Shown: positions 23,836 through 31,557 of the stretch, one piece after another | Numbering within the stretch: the stretch's first letter is position 1 | How the letters are laid out: every line of letters starts with the position of its first letter | Assembly: GCF_019966535.1 (NCBI RefSeq) | Contig: NZ_JAIMID010000020.1 | Location: forward strand, 1 to 64,000 | DNA length: 64,000 nt | Reading direction: 5' to 3' | Source of the DNA: Mesobacterium pallidum | GTDB lineage: Bacteria; Pseudomonadota; Alphaproteobacteria; Rhodobacterales; Rhodobacteraceae | Notes under the pieces: model-generated | Seen by the model: the letters and a program-made list of their open reading frames with translations, nothing else | The model's database searches: none | What the model was told of the DNA's origin: nothing | Translations under genes and position numbers: made by a program

Positions 23836-25050
23836 ATGACCCGGACACAAGACATCCTGATCGTCGGCGGCGGCCTCAATGGCCCCACGCTGGCGCTGGC
23901 CCTGGCCCGCGCGGGCCTCACGGTCACCGTGATCGACGCCCAGCCCGCCGCCCCTCGCCTGGCGGAGGATTTCGACGGCCGCGCCTATGCGCTGGCGCTG
24001 GCGTCCCAGCGCCTGCTGGACCGGCTGGGGGTCTGGGCCGGAATCGCGGACAATGCCCAGCCGATGCTCGAGATCAAGGTCACGGACGGGCGGGCGGGCC
24101 AGGGGCCGTCGCCCTTCTTCATGCATTTCGACCATGCCGAGATCGAGGAAGGCCCGATGGGCTACATGGTCGAGGACCGGTTCCTGCGCCGCGCCCTGAT
24201 GGACGCGATGGAGGCCGCGCCGGGCGTGACCCTGCGCCACGGCGCCCGTGTCGCCGCGCAGGAGGTGACCGAGACCGGCGTCACGGTGACGCTCGGGGAC
24301 GGCGAGGTGCTGTCGGCCCGCCTGTTGATCGGCTGCGACGGACGGCAAAGCGGAACCGCCGCGCGGGCGGGGATCCGGCGCACCGGCTGGGATTACGGCC
24401 AGACCGCGCTGGTTTGCGCCATCGCGCATGAAAAGCCCCATGGCGGCGTGGCGCACCAGTTCTTCATGCCACCCGGGCCGTTGGCAATCCTGCCGCTGCC
24501 CGGCAACCGGTCGTCCATCGTCTGGAGCGAGACCCATGCCAATGCCAGTGCGATCATGGGGCTGGAAGAAGCCGGCTACCTGGCCGCGCTGCGGCCGCGC
24601 TTCGGCGATTTCCTGGGCGGGATTTCCCTTGCCGGCACGCGGTTCACCTACCCGCTGGGCCTGAGCCTCGCGCAGAGCTTCGTCGCGCCGCGCACGGCGC
24701 TGGTCGGGGACGCGGCCCATGGCATGCACCCGATCGCGGGCCAGGGGCTGAACGCCGGGCTGCGCGACGTGGCCGCGCTGGCGCAGGTGCTTGAGGAAGC
24801 GCGGCAGCGGGGCGAGGATATCGGGTCGATCCTGGTGCTCGAGCGCTACCAGCAATGGCGCCGTTTCGACACGGCCACGCTGGCGCTGGCCACGGATACG
24901 TTCAACCGGCTGTTTTCCAACGACAACCCGCTGCTGCGGATGGCGCGGGACATCGGGCTTGGCGCGGTGAATGCCCTGCCCGGCCTGCGCCGCGGCTTTA
25001 TCCGCGAGGCGGCGGGCTTGACCGGGGACCTGCCGGCGCTCATGCGATAA
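23836..25050 (+). CDS. UbiH/UbiF/COQ6 family FAD-dependent monooxygenase
   Basis: This 404-residue flavoprotein has the dinucleotide-binding motif LIVGGGLNGPTLALALA at the N-terminus, the mid-protein LLIGCDGRQSGTA, and the second FAD motif LVGDAAHGMHPIAGQGLN. FDGRAYALALASQRLL is typical of the ubiquinone hydroxylases. It likely hydroxylates a ubiquinone precursor ring at the membrane, though the exact position cannot be told apart from sequence. It is followed by a repeat-filled convergent junction. Confidence 0.92.
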   Translation: MTRTQDILIVGGGLNGPTLALALARAGLTVTVIDAQPAAPRLAEDFDGRAYALALASQRLLDRLGVWAGIADNAQPMLEIKVTDGRAGQGPSPFFMHFDHAEIEEGPMGYMVEDRFLRRALMDAMEAAPGVTLRHGARVAAQEVTETGVTVTLGDGEVLSARLLIGCDGRQSGTAARAGIRRTGWDYGQTALVCAIAHEKPHGGVAHQFFMPPGPLAILPLPGNRSSIVWSETHANASAIMGLEEAGYLAALRPRFGDFLGGISLAGTRFTYPLGLSLAQSFVAPRTALVGDAAHGMHPIAGQGLNAGLRDVAALAQVLEEARQRGEDIGSILVLERYQQWRRFDTATLALATDTFNRLFSNDNPLLRMARDIGLGAVNALPGLRRGFIREAAGLTGDLPALMR

Positions 25051-25090
25051 GCGGGTTCGGGGGCGCTGCCCCCGCCCGCCCGATGGGCGG

Positions 25091-25274
25091 ACTCCCCCGG
25101 AGTTTAACGGCAAGATGAAGGGGGATCAGCGCGTCTGACCGACCGGCGCGCGGGCCGATGGGCGAGAGGGGGCCACCCCCGTCGCACGAGGCGACTCCCC
25201 CGGGATAATTTCGGAAAGATGAAGCACGGAAAGCGCCTGCTTTCACTTTTCCGGAAATACTCCCGCCGGAGGCA
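25091..25274. repeat. Interspersed 3'-end repeat, copy 2 (composite)
   Basis: Three related modules: ACTCCCCCGGAGTTTAACGG plus CAAGATGAAGGGGG (25091-25124); GACTCCCCCGGGATAATTTC plus GGAAAGATGAAG (25193-25224); and, inverted, CTGCTTTCACTTTTCCGG plus AAATACTCCCGCCGGAGGC (25238-25274). The element fills the gap between the convergent UbiH-like and Trm112 genes. Confidence 0.8.
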
Positions 25275-25299
25275 ATCCTGCGCCGCAGGCGCAGGTCGC

Positions 25300-25515
25300 T
25301 CAGGGGTCGAGGCGGCGGGCCTCGTCGACCAGCATGACCGGGATGCCGTTGCGGATCGGGTAGGCGAGGCCGGCGGCTTCGCTCACCAGCTCCTGTTTCG
25401 CGGCGTCGTAGACCAGCGTCACGTGTTTCTCGGGGCAGACCAGCGCCTCGAGCATGCGGCGGTCGAAGGCCTGCGCGGCCGGGGTCGTTTCGGTTGGGGC
25501 CGTCTCGTCGCTCAT
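25300..25515 (-). CDS. Trm112 family protein
   Basis: A 71-residue protein with the Trm112/YcaR core: RRMLEALVCPEKHVTLVYDAA, then LAYPIRNGIPVMLVDEARRL. It keeps only one Cys of the usual zinc pairs, so metal binding is doubtful. In eukaryotes and archaea Trm112 activates methyltransferases; the bacterial role is not settled. Its ATG overlaps the LON-domain gene stop by four bases, so the two are co-translated. Confidence 0.88.
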   Translation of the reverse strand: MSDETAPTETTPAAQAFDRRMLEALVCPEKHVTLVYDAAKQELVSEAAGLAYPIRNGIPVMLVDEARRLDP

Positions 25516-26165
25516 TGCATCAACTCCTCTCCGTTGCCGCCGCGCAGCCCGTATTCCAGCAGCGCGACCAGCGTTTCGCGGCGCGTGACGAGCGTCGGCG
25601 CCTCGAGCAGGGCCTGTTTTTCCTCGAGGTCGAAGTCCAGCATCATCGACAGGGAATTGACCAGCAGTTCGTCATCGGCCGATTTCATCGATTCCCAGTC
25701 GGTCGCCAGGTCGCGCGCCTCGAAATACCGGGCCAGCAGGGAAAAGAACGCCCCGCGGTCGAAATCCGCGTCCTTCTCGGTCGGGCCGAGGTCGCGCTCG
25801 AACCCGTCCCAGGACATCTCGGCGCGGCGGTAAGGGGTGAAGCCCTCGACCTCGCGCAGGATGCGGCAGCGCGAGATGCCCGTGAGCGTGATCATGTAGC
25901 GCCCGTCCTCGGTTTCCGAGAACTGCGTCACCCGCCCAGCCGAGGCGATGGCATGCAGCGCCGGCCGGTCCTCGGTGGCGCGGCGCGGCAGCGGCTGCAC
26001 CATGGCGATCAGCCGCTGCGGCGTCTTCAGCGCATCCTCGAACATCGCGAGGTAACGCGGCTCGAAGATGTGCAGCGGCAGATGCGCGCGCGGCAGCAGC
26101 AGGGCTCCGGACAGGGGGAACACCGGGACGACATCGGGCAGATCGGCGGCTTTCAGCATACGCAT
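25512..26165 (-). CDS. LON peptidase substrate-binding domain protein
   Basis: This 217-residue protein consists of the Lon N-terminal substrate-binding domain alone: LPDVVPVFPLSGALLLPRAHLP, then LHIFEPRYLAMFEDAL, and GRVTQFSETEDGRYMITLTG. No AAA+ or protease domain is present, so it is not a protease by itself. Family members are widespread in alphaproteobacteria with unknown function. It lies between the YbbN-like gene (21 bases upstream) and Trm112. Confidence 0.9.
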   Translation of the reverse strand: MRMLKAADLPDVVPVFPLSGALLLPRAHLPLHIFEPRYLAMFEDALKTPQRLIAMVQPLPRRATEDRPALHAIASAGRVTQFSETEDGRYMITLTGISRCRILREVEGFTPYRRAEMSWDGFERDLGPTEKDADFDRGAFFSLLARYFEARDLATDWESMKSADDELLVNSLSMMLDFDLEEKQALLEAPTLVTRRETLVALLEYGLRGGNGEELMQ

Positions 26166-26186
26166 CGACCTAGGCCGCCCAACCGC

Positions 26187-27095
26187 TCAGGCAAATATCA
26201 TCGAGCTCAATTTGCGGCGACCATGCAGGACCACCGGATCGTTGGGTTTCAGCGCCTCGAAGATGGTGAAGAGCTGCGCCTTGGCCGCGCCGTCGTTCCA
26301 TTCGCGGTCGCGCCGGAAGATGTCGAGCAACTGGGCCACCGCCTCCTCGGCATTGCCCGCGGCATAGAGCGCCTGGGCATAGTCGAATCGCAGTTGCAGG
26401 TCGTCCGGGCTGGCCTCGACCTGGGCCAAGAGCTCGGCCACGGGGCCGGCATTCCCGGCCTGTTTCGCCAGTTGCAGCTGGGCGTGGGCGGCTTCCAGTT
26501 CGGGCGACCTGGAGATCTCGACCGGGGCGCCGTTCAGGATCGCCTCGGCCTGCTCGAGATCGTCGAGCGCAATATGCGCGCGCACGAGGCCGCCATAGGC
26601 CGCAGCATGGGCCGGGTCCTCGCCGAGGATCGCGGCAAAGGTCTGCGCGGCATCGACGGCCGCGCCCTGTTCCAGCATCTCTTCGGCGGCGGCCACGGCC
26701 TCGTCGAGGCCACCCGAGGCGTCGCCGCCCGAGGCTTGCACGACGCGGTCGATGAAGGCCTTGATCTCGCTGGGCGGCACGGCGCCCTGGAAGCCGTCGA
26801 TCGGCTGGCCCTGCCAGAAGGCATAGACCGTCGGGATCGACTGGATGCGCAGCTGGCCGGCGATCATCTGCGCCTCGTCCACGTTGACCTTGGCCATGCG
26901 CACGGCGCCGCGCGCCTCGGTCACGGCCTTTTCCAGCGCGGGGCCCAGCGTCTTGCAGGGGCCGCACCAAGGCGCCCAGAAATCGACGATGACGGGGACG
27001 GTCTGCGAGGCCTCGACGACCTCGGCCATGAAATCTGCCTCGGTGACGTCCTTGATGAGATCCTGCGCGGCGGGGGCTTGGCCAAGTTCGATCAT
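26187..27095 (-). CDS. Thioredoxin-TPR protein (YbbN/CnoX-like)
   Basis: This 302-residue protein has an N-terminal thioredoxin domain with active site WAPWCGPCKTLGP, which retains both Cys, and a C-terminal helical-repeat (TPR-like) region from about residue 130 with many Ala/Glu-rich helices. This is the YbbN/CnoX type, a chaperedoxin that holds proteins under oxidative stress. In E. coli YbbN one Cys is missing, whereas here CGPC is complete, so redox activity is likely. It heads the operon with the LON-domain and Trm112 genes. Confidence 0.92.
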   Translation of the reverse strand: MIELGQAPAAQDLIKDVTEADFMAEVVEASQTVPVIVDFWAPWCGPCKTLGPALEKAVTEARGAVRMAKVNVDEAQMIAGQLRIQSIPTVYAFWQGQPIDGFQGAVPPSEIKAFIDRVVQASGGDASGGLDEAVAAAEEMLEQGAAVDAAQTFAAILGEDPAHAAAYGGLVRAHIALDDLEQAEAILNGAPVEISRSPELEAAHAQLQLAKQAGNAGPVAELLAQVEASPDDLQLRFDYAQALYAAGNAEEAVAQLLDIFRRDREWNDGAAKAQLFTIFEALKPNDPVVLHGRRKLSSMIFA

Positions 27096-27168
27096 ATCTC
27101 GAATTCCCTATGACTTGGGGTCATGACGTAGATGGCCCATGGGGCGGGCTGTTGCAAGGGGGCGTCGG

Positions 27169-27804
27169 TCAGCCGGCCCCGGACGGCGCCACGAGCGGCG
27201 CGATTCGGGCGGTGACCCAGCCCAGCCCCGCACGGGCCCAGGACCCGGCGCCAAGGCCGATCCAGCGTTCGTAGTCGCGTTGCGCCTCGGTCCGGGCGGC
27301 GGTCAGTTCGGCCGCCTGGCCGCGGAAGCCCCAGGCGTACCAGGGCGCGGTCTGCAACGACGCGGCAAAGCCTGCCATCTGCGCCGCCACCACCGCGTCG
27401 AGCGGCGCGGGATCGTCGCCGCGCCAGATCGCGTAGCCGCGGCCCAGAGTTTCCTCGTAGACGCCGCGCACCACCATGTCGGCGGTCAGGTAGGCGGCGT
27501 CCCCGTAGGCCGGCACACGGGCCAGCGCGGCCTCGGGCGCGGTCGGCGCGGCCGAGCAGAGGCCCGACCAGTGCTGCCAGGCAATCCCGGCAAAGCGCGT
27601 CTCTTGCGGGTTGCCGCCGGCGTAGCCCTGCGCCACCTCGGCATAGGCCGGAGCAAGGGCCGCCGCGGGCTCCCACTGGATCGCCGCCGGGTCCTGGCCA
27701 CGGCAGGCCAGCTCGACGTAGCCGACGGGCAAAAGCAACAGCACCGTGATGCCCAGCGCCAGCGACAAGAGGCGGCGCAGCACGCGGAACAGAAAGCGGA
27801 TCAT
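27169..27804 (-). CDS. Membrane-anchored hypothetical protein
   Basis: I do not recognise this 211-residue protein. It has an N-terminal transmembrane segment (LLSLALGITVLLLLPVGYVEL) followed by a mature region rich in Ala, Trp and Tyr, including WQHWSGLCSAAP and LTADMVVRGVYEETLGRGYA. The topology looks like a periplasmic domain tethered to the inner membrane. Codon usage matches its neighbours. It is flanked by the YbbN and DUF924 genes, all on the minus strand. Confidence 0.75.
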   Translation of the reverse strand: MIRFLFRVLRRLLSLALGITVLLLLPVGYVELACRGQDPAAIQWEPAAALAPAYAEVAQGYAGGNPQETRFAGIAWQHWSGLCSAAPTAPEAALARVPAYGDAAYLTADMVVRGVYEETLGRGYAIWRGDDPAPLDAVVAAQMAGFAASLQTAPWYAWGFRGQAAELTAARTEAQRDYERWIGLGAGSWARAGLGWVTARIAPLVAPSGAG

Positions 27805-27852
27805 GGTCGTCCTCGCGTCATCCGAAGTCGTTCCGTCATCTCGGATGCACCC

Positions 27853-28503
27853 CTATGCCGGTGTCTTGATCTCCCGCTCGTGCGGGAATTCTCCCTGGTT
27901 GATATATGTCTGTTCGGCCCGGGTCGAGGGGCGACCGAGCACGGGATTGCGATGCGGGTGACGGCCAAAGCGGCGGATCACCTCGCGCACGATGGCGGTC
28001 TGTTCGCTCGGGCGCTCGTAGACCTCGCGCAGGTGAGGCGGGGCATCCTCGGCCAGCTTTTCCTCGATCGAGATCAGCCGGTCCATCCGCTCAAGGTGGT
28101 CGGGGCCCTCGCAATGGCTGATCGAGATCAGCAGGAACTGACGTTCCCAGACATGCGCGAGGGCGTCGAAATGGCCGTTCTCGAGCGCCTCGAGCGACAG
28201 CCGCGCGGCCTTGAGATCCTGCGCGTAGGCCGCCGGGGTATCGCGCCAGACCGAGCGCGGGAACTGGTCGAGCACGAGCACCAGCGCGAGCCGTCCATAG
28301 GGCGTTTCGGCCCAGTGATCGAACTCTCCATGCGCGCCGGCCAGGGTCACCTCGGACCAGTCGGCGATCAGCGTCTCGTCCATGCCGCCACGCATCCGCG
28401 AGCGCCAGAAGGCCGCGTGGTCCTCGGGGTCCGCGTCGGCCAGGCCGGGGGGAAACCAGAGGCGCAGGATGTCCTCGGGGCGGGGGGTGATGTGGTCTTG
28501 CAT
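27853..28503 (-). CDS. DUF924 family protein
   Basis: This 216-residue protein has the DUF924 core: WFPPGLADADPEDHAAFWRS, GRLALVLVLDQFPRSVWRDTP, then ERQFLLISISHCEGPDHLER and FGRHPHRNPVLGR. The all-helical fold resembles TPR proteins and its function is unknown. It is probably cytoplasmic, with no signal or membrane segment. The next gene upstream, exonuclease III, is 101 bases away. Confidence 0.9.
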   Translation of the reverse strand: MQDHITPRPEDILRLWFPPGLADADPEDHAAFWRSRMRGGMDETLIADWSEVTLAGAHGEFDHWAETPYGRLALVLVLDQFPRSVWRDTPAAYAQDLKAARLSLEALENGHFDALAHVWERQFLLISISHCEGPDHLERMDRLISIEEKLAEDAPPHLREVYERPSEQTAIVREVIRRFGRHPHRNPVLGRPSTRAEQTYINQGEFPHEREIKTPA

Positions 28504-28604
28504 GGCGCCTCCTCAGCGGATGACGGGATCATGCGCAAAGGTGCGCCCGCACACAACACGTTCGTTGTGCAGGCAACCCATGCAAATTCGCGCAATGGCG
28601 AATG

Positions 28605-29393
28605 TCAGAGATCGAACGTCGCCAGCACCGGGGCGTGATCGCTCGGCTGCTCCCATCCGCGCACTTGGCGCAGGATGCGGCTGGAATGGCCCGCGTTCGA
28701 AATGTCCGGCGTGGCCCAGACGTGGTCAAGCCGCCGGCCCTTGTCGGCCGCGTCCCAGTCGGGGCTGCGGTAGGACCACCAGGAATACAGGTTGCCCTCG
28801 GGGATGTCCTGCCGCGTGATGTCGACCCAGCGGCCGGCATCCTGCGTCTCGGCCAGGTGTTCGACCTCGATCGGCGTGTGGCTGACGATGCGCAAGAGCT
28901 GCTTGTGGTTCCAGACGTCATCCTCGCGCGGGGCGATGTTCAGATCGCCCACCAGGATCGCCTTTTCCGGCGTCTCGGCTTGGAACCAGTCGCGCATCTC
29001 GGTCAGGTAGTCGAGCTTTTGCCCGAACTTGTCGTTCACCGCGCGGTCGGGCTTGTCGCCGCCTGCGGGGACGTAGAAATTGTGGATCGTGACGCCGTTT
29101 TCCAGCCGCGCCGCCACGTGGCGGGCATGGCCGAGACCGGCGAAATCGCGGCCCCCCGCATCCTCGAGCGGCAGTTTCGACAGGATCGCGACACCGTTGT
29201 AGCCCTTCTGCCCCCGCGCCACCATGTGCCGGTAGCCCAGCGCCTCGAAGGCGGCAAAGGGGATCTTGTCGACCGGGCTCTTGCATTCCTGCAGGCACAG
29301 CACGTCCGGCGCCTCTTCGGTCAGCAGGCGGCAGACCAACGCCTCGCGCAGGCGGACCGAGTTGATGTTCCAGGTGGCAAGGGTGAAGGCCAT
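28605..29393 (-). CDS. xth: Exodeoxyribonuclease III
   Basis: This 262-residue DNA repair enzyme (AP endonuclease and 3' exonuclease) begins MAFTLATWNINSVRLREAL. It has LCLQECKSP (metal-binding Glu), GDLNIAPREDDVW and the C-terminal SDHAPVLATF with the catalytic Asp-His. The start at 29393 matches family N-termini; the 46 codons upstream in the same frame are not conserved-looking. It is divergent from the LytTR regulator gene, with a 224-base shared upstream region. Confidence 0.94.
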   Translation of the reverse strand: MAFTLATWNINSVRLREALVCRLLTEEAPDVLCLQECKSPVDKIPFAAFEALGYRHMVARGQKGYNGVAILSKLPLEDAGGRDFAGLGHARHVAARLENGVTIHNFYVPAGGDKPDRAVNDKFGQKLDYLTEMRDWFQAETPEKAILVGDLNIAPREDDVWNHKQLLRIVSHTPIEVEHLAETQDAGRWVDITRQDIPEGNLYSWWSYRSPDWDAADKGRRLDHVWATPDISNAGHSSRILRQVRGWEQPSDHAPVLATFDL

Positions 29394-29472
29394 GGTGCTC
29401 TCCGCTTCTGCTGTCTGCAGGCGGGTAGCATGCCCGGCGGGACGGCGCCAGACCGTGGCGCCCCCCGTGCAG

Positions 29473-29505
29473 GTGCCTGCGACCCTTGGGGACGGTCGCA
29501 AGCAC
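29473..29505. promoter_or_regulatory. Inverted repeat in the xth/LytTR divergent region
   Basis: TGCGACC (29478-29484) and GGTCGCA (29494-29500), extended by GTGC and GCAC at the outer ends with one-base offsets, form a dyad with a nine-base centre. It lies about 115 bases upstream of the LytTR start and 80 bases from xth. It could be an operator or an mRNA hairpin. Confidence 0.35.
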
Positions 29506-29617
29506 CGCATCGGGCAAACTGGGAAAACCACGCGTCACACAGGACCGCGGGTCTGTTCAGGGATGCGATCCGGTGTAACATGTCAGAACTTACAGGCCCG
29601 ACACCAAGCGACTTTCC

Positions 29618-30565
29618 ATGAATGACCTATCCGACAAAGCCGATTGTCACGAACTGCAGCTTCTTGCCACGAACGGTCAACGCTTCAGGGTCGATCTTCG
29701 CACGGCGGTACAGATCGTCCTGTCCCCGCTCTACCTATGGTCGTTGGCGCCCTTCGCCCTCATGGGCGCGTTGTTCGAATCACCCCTCCCCGGGACCGAG
29801 CTGGGCTACGTCGCGCGGGCCGGATTGTGGATGGCCGATTGCGCGCTGACGACGGGCTACTGGATCGCGATCTTCGCGGCGCTGTCCCTTGCGACGCGCC
29901 ACCGGCCGATCATCCGCGCCGTGCCGCAGGCGCTGATCTGCTGCGTCGCGATCACCGCCATGGTCTGGACGAACCAGCTGTTCGCCCCCCTGTTCGGAGA
30001 GCCGGCCAGCGCCGCCACGATCTGGCTGCAGGCGCTGCGCTATTCCGCCATCGCCGTGCTGTTCGAGCTGACCTCGGTCGTCTTCCTGCTGCCGCGGTTC
30101 GAAGGGGTGACGATGCTGACGGACGGGCCGCCCGGCGCCCCGCCCTCCGTGCCCTCGGTGACGGCGCCGCAGGCCGAGCCCGCGACCCTGCGCCCCCCTG
30201 CCCCTCGCCCGGCCCCGCTGCTCAGGGTCAATGACCTGACGATCCCCGTCGGAAGCCTGCTGTCGCTGCGCTCGGTCGAGCATTACGTCGAGATCGCGAC
30301 CACCGACCAGACCTTCATCGAACGGGCCCCGCTGCGCGACCTCGTCGCCCAGCTCGAGGCGGCCAACGGCATCCAGTGCCACCGCTCGCACTGGGTCAGC
30401 CGCGAGGCGGTGCGCGGCCTCAGCCGGCGCGGTGGCAACGTGGTGCTGGAACTGGTGGGGGGGGCCGAAATTCCCGTGTCGCGCGGGCGCCGGCAGGAGG
30501 TCGAGGCCTGGCTGAACGCCGCCCCCGTTGCGCGGGCCGCCAACGACATGCACCGCGCCGTGTGA
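29618..30565 (+). CDS. Membrane-associated LytTR-type DNA-binding protein
   Basis: This 315-residue protein has about four hydrophobic helices at residues 28-170 (LSPLYLWSLAPFALMGALF; LICCVAITAMVWTNQLFAPL), a Pro/Ala-rich linker, and a C-terminal LytTR DNA-binding domain (LLSLRSVEHYVEIATTDQTF; then CHRSHWVSREAVRGLSRRGG). It has no receiver domain, so it is a one-component membrane regulator, not a classic response regulator. The target could be its own promoter dyad. It is convergent with cenR, with a minus-strand terminator in between. Confidence 0.88.
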   Translation: MNDLSDKADCHELQLLATNGQRFRVDLRTAVQIVLSPLYLWSLAPFALMGALFESPLPGTELGYVARAGLWMADCALTTGYWIAIFAALSLATRHRPIIRAVPQALICCVAITAMVWTNQLFAPLFGEPASAATIWLQALRYSAIAVLFELTSVVFLLPRFEGVTMLTDGPPGAPPSVPSVTAPQAEPATLRPPAPRPAPLLRVNDLTIPVGSLLSLRSVEHYVEIATTDQTFIERAPLRDLVAQLEAANGIQCHRSHWVSREAVRGLSRRGGNVVLELVGGAEIPVSRGRRQEVEAWLNAAPVARAANDMHRAV

Positions 30566-30577
30566 CAGGACCCGGGC

Positions 30578-30606
30578 AAAAAAAGACCCGGGACGCTGCC
30601 CGGGTC
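30578..30606 (-). terminator. Intrinsic terminator for the minus strand
   Basis: Read on the minus strand, GACCCGGG CAGCGT CCCGGGTC is followed by seven T. A perfect eight-base stem with a T-run is a clear factor-independent terminator. It lies about 110 bases after the cenR stop. Confidence 0.85.
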
Positions 30607-30650
30607 AGTCCAACAGGGAGGTGCATATGATAACCCGCATATGCGACGGG
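30578..30650 (-). ncRNA. Candidate 3'UTR-derived small RNA downstream of cenR
   Basis: On the minus strand the region between cenR and the terminator has a GCATATG/CATATGC hairpin (30623-30644). It is followed by an unpaired stretch with ACCTCCCTGTTGG and then the terminator hairpin. A CCUCCC single-stranded segment is complementary to a Shine-Dalgarno sequence, a feature of some Rhodobacteraceae small RNAs. The 5' end is unknown. Confidence 0.4.
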
Positions 30651-30717
30651 AACGGTTTCAGTCTAACCTGAGTCGATCATAGACGTTTTGATCCATGTCA
30701 GGACAGTCTGGAATTCC

Positions 30718-31404
30718 TTACGCCACCAGACGGTATCCGCCTGATTCGGTCACAAGAAGGCGCGCATTGGACGGATCCGGTTCGATTTTCTGGCGCAGCC
30801 GGTAGATATGGGTTTCCAGCGTATGGGTCGTGACCCCCGCGTTGTAGCCCCAGACCTCGTGCAGCAGCACGTCGCGCGGCACCACGCCGTCGGTCGAGCG
30901 GTAGAGGAACTTGAGGATGTTCGTCTCTTTCTCGGTCAGGCGGATCTTGCGCTCGTCCTCGCCCACCAGCACCTTCATCGCCGGCTTGAACGTGTACGGC
31001 CCCAGCTGGAACACGGCGTCCTCGGACTGTTCGTGCTGGCGCAGCTGGGCGCGGATGCGGGCCAGCAGCACAGGAAAGCGGAAGGGCTTGGTGACGTAAT
31101 CGTTCGCCCCGGAATCAAGGCCCAGGATCATGTCGGCGTCGCTGTCCTGCCCGGTCAGCATGATCACCGGCGCCTTGAGCCCCTGCTTGCGCATCAGCTT
31201 GCACAGCTCGCGGCCGTCCGTGTCGGGCAGCCCGACGTCAAGGATGACGAGGTCAAGATGCGTGTCCTTGAGAACCCGCAGGCCCTCGGCGCCGCTGCCG
31301 GCTTCGAACACGTCGAAATCCTCGGTCATCACAAGCTGTTCGCCCAGCGCCTCGCGCAGGTCGTCGTCATCATCGACAAGCAGGATGTTCTTCAGTTGAG
31401 CCAT
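30718..31404 (-). CDS. cenR: OmpR-family response regulator, CenR-like
   Basis: This 228-residue response regulator has a receiver domain (ILLVDDDDDLREAL; phospho-Asp in VILDVGLPDTDGREL; Lys in YVTKPFRFPVLLARIRAQLRQ) and a C-terminal winged helix (LTEKETNILKFLYRS, then GVTTHTLETHIYRLRQKIE). DSDADMILGLDSGANDYVTK and EVWGYNAGVTTHTLETH match, from memory, the CenR family that controls envelope genes in Caulobacter and Rhodobacter. The ATG at 31404 has GGAGG upstream; ATG 31446 is less likely. It stands alone with its own terminator and no kinase beside it, as is typical of cenR. Confidence 0.85.
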   Translation of the reverse strand: MAQLKNILLVDDDDDLREALGEQLVMTEDFDVFEAGSGAEGLRVLKDTHLDLVILDVGLPDTDGRELCKLMRKQGLKAPVIMLTGQDSDADMILGLDSGANDYVTKPFRFPVLLARIRAQLRQHEQSEDAVFQLGPYTFKPAMKVLVGEDERKIRLTEKETNILKFLYRSTDGVVPRDVLLHEVWGYNAGVTTHTLETHIYRLRQKIEPDPSNARLLVTESGGYRLVA

Positions 31405-31557
31405 GTCTGGTCCTCCGATCTTGCCTAGCAGATGCGTCTCCTTCACGGGTTCGGCAAGAATTGCTGCACTCCTCTCACAGCCTCGTGTATAGCCGGTTCC
31501 GAATGTTTCAATTCCGCTGCGTGATGCTACAACGCAGGGCCCTCAAGGAACCGCCCG

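Noticed and set aside
30627..30671. A 14-codon plus-strand ORF with a good ribosome-binding sequence
   Set aside because: The same bases fit better as the anti-SD part of a minus-strand RNA that ends in a directional terminator. The peptide has no other support.
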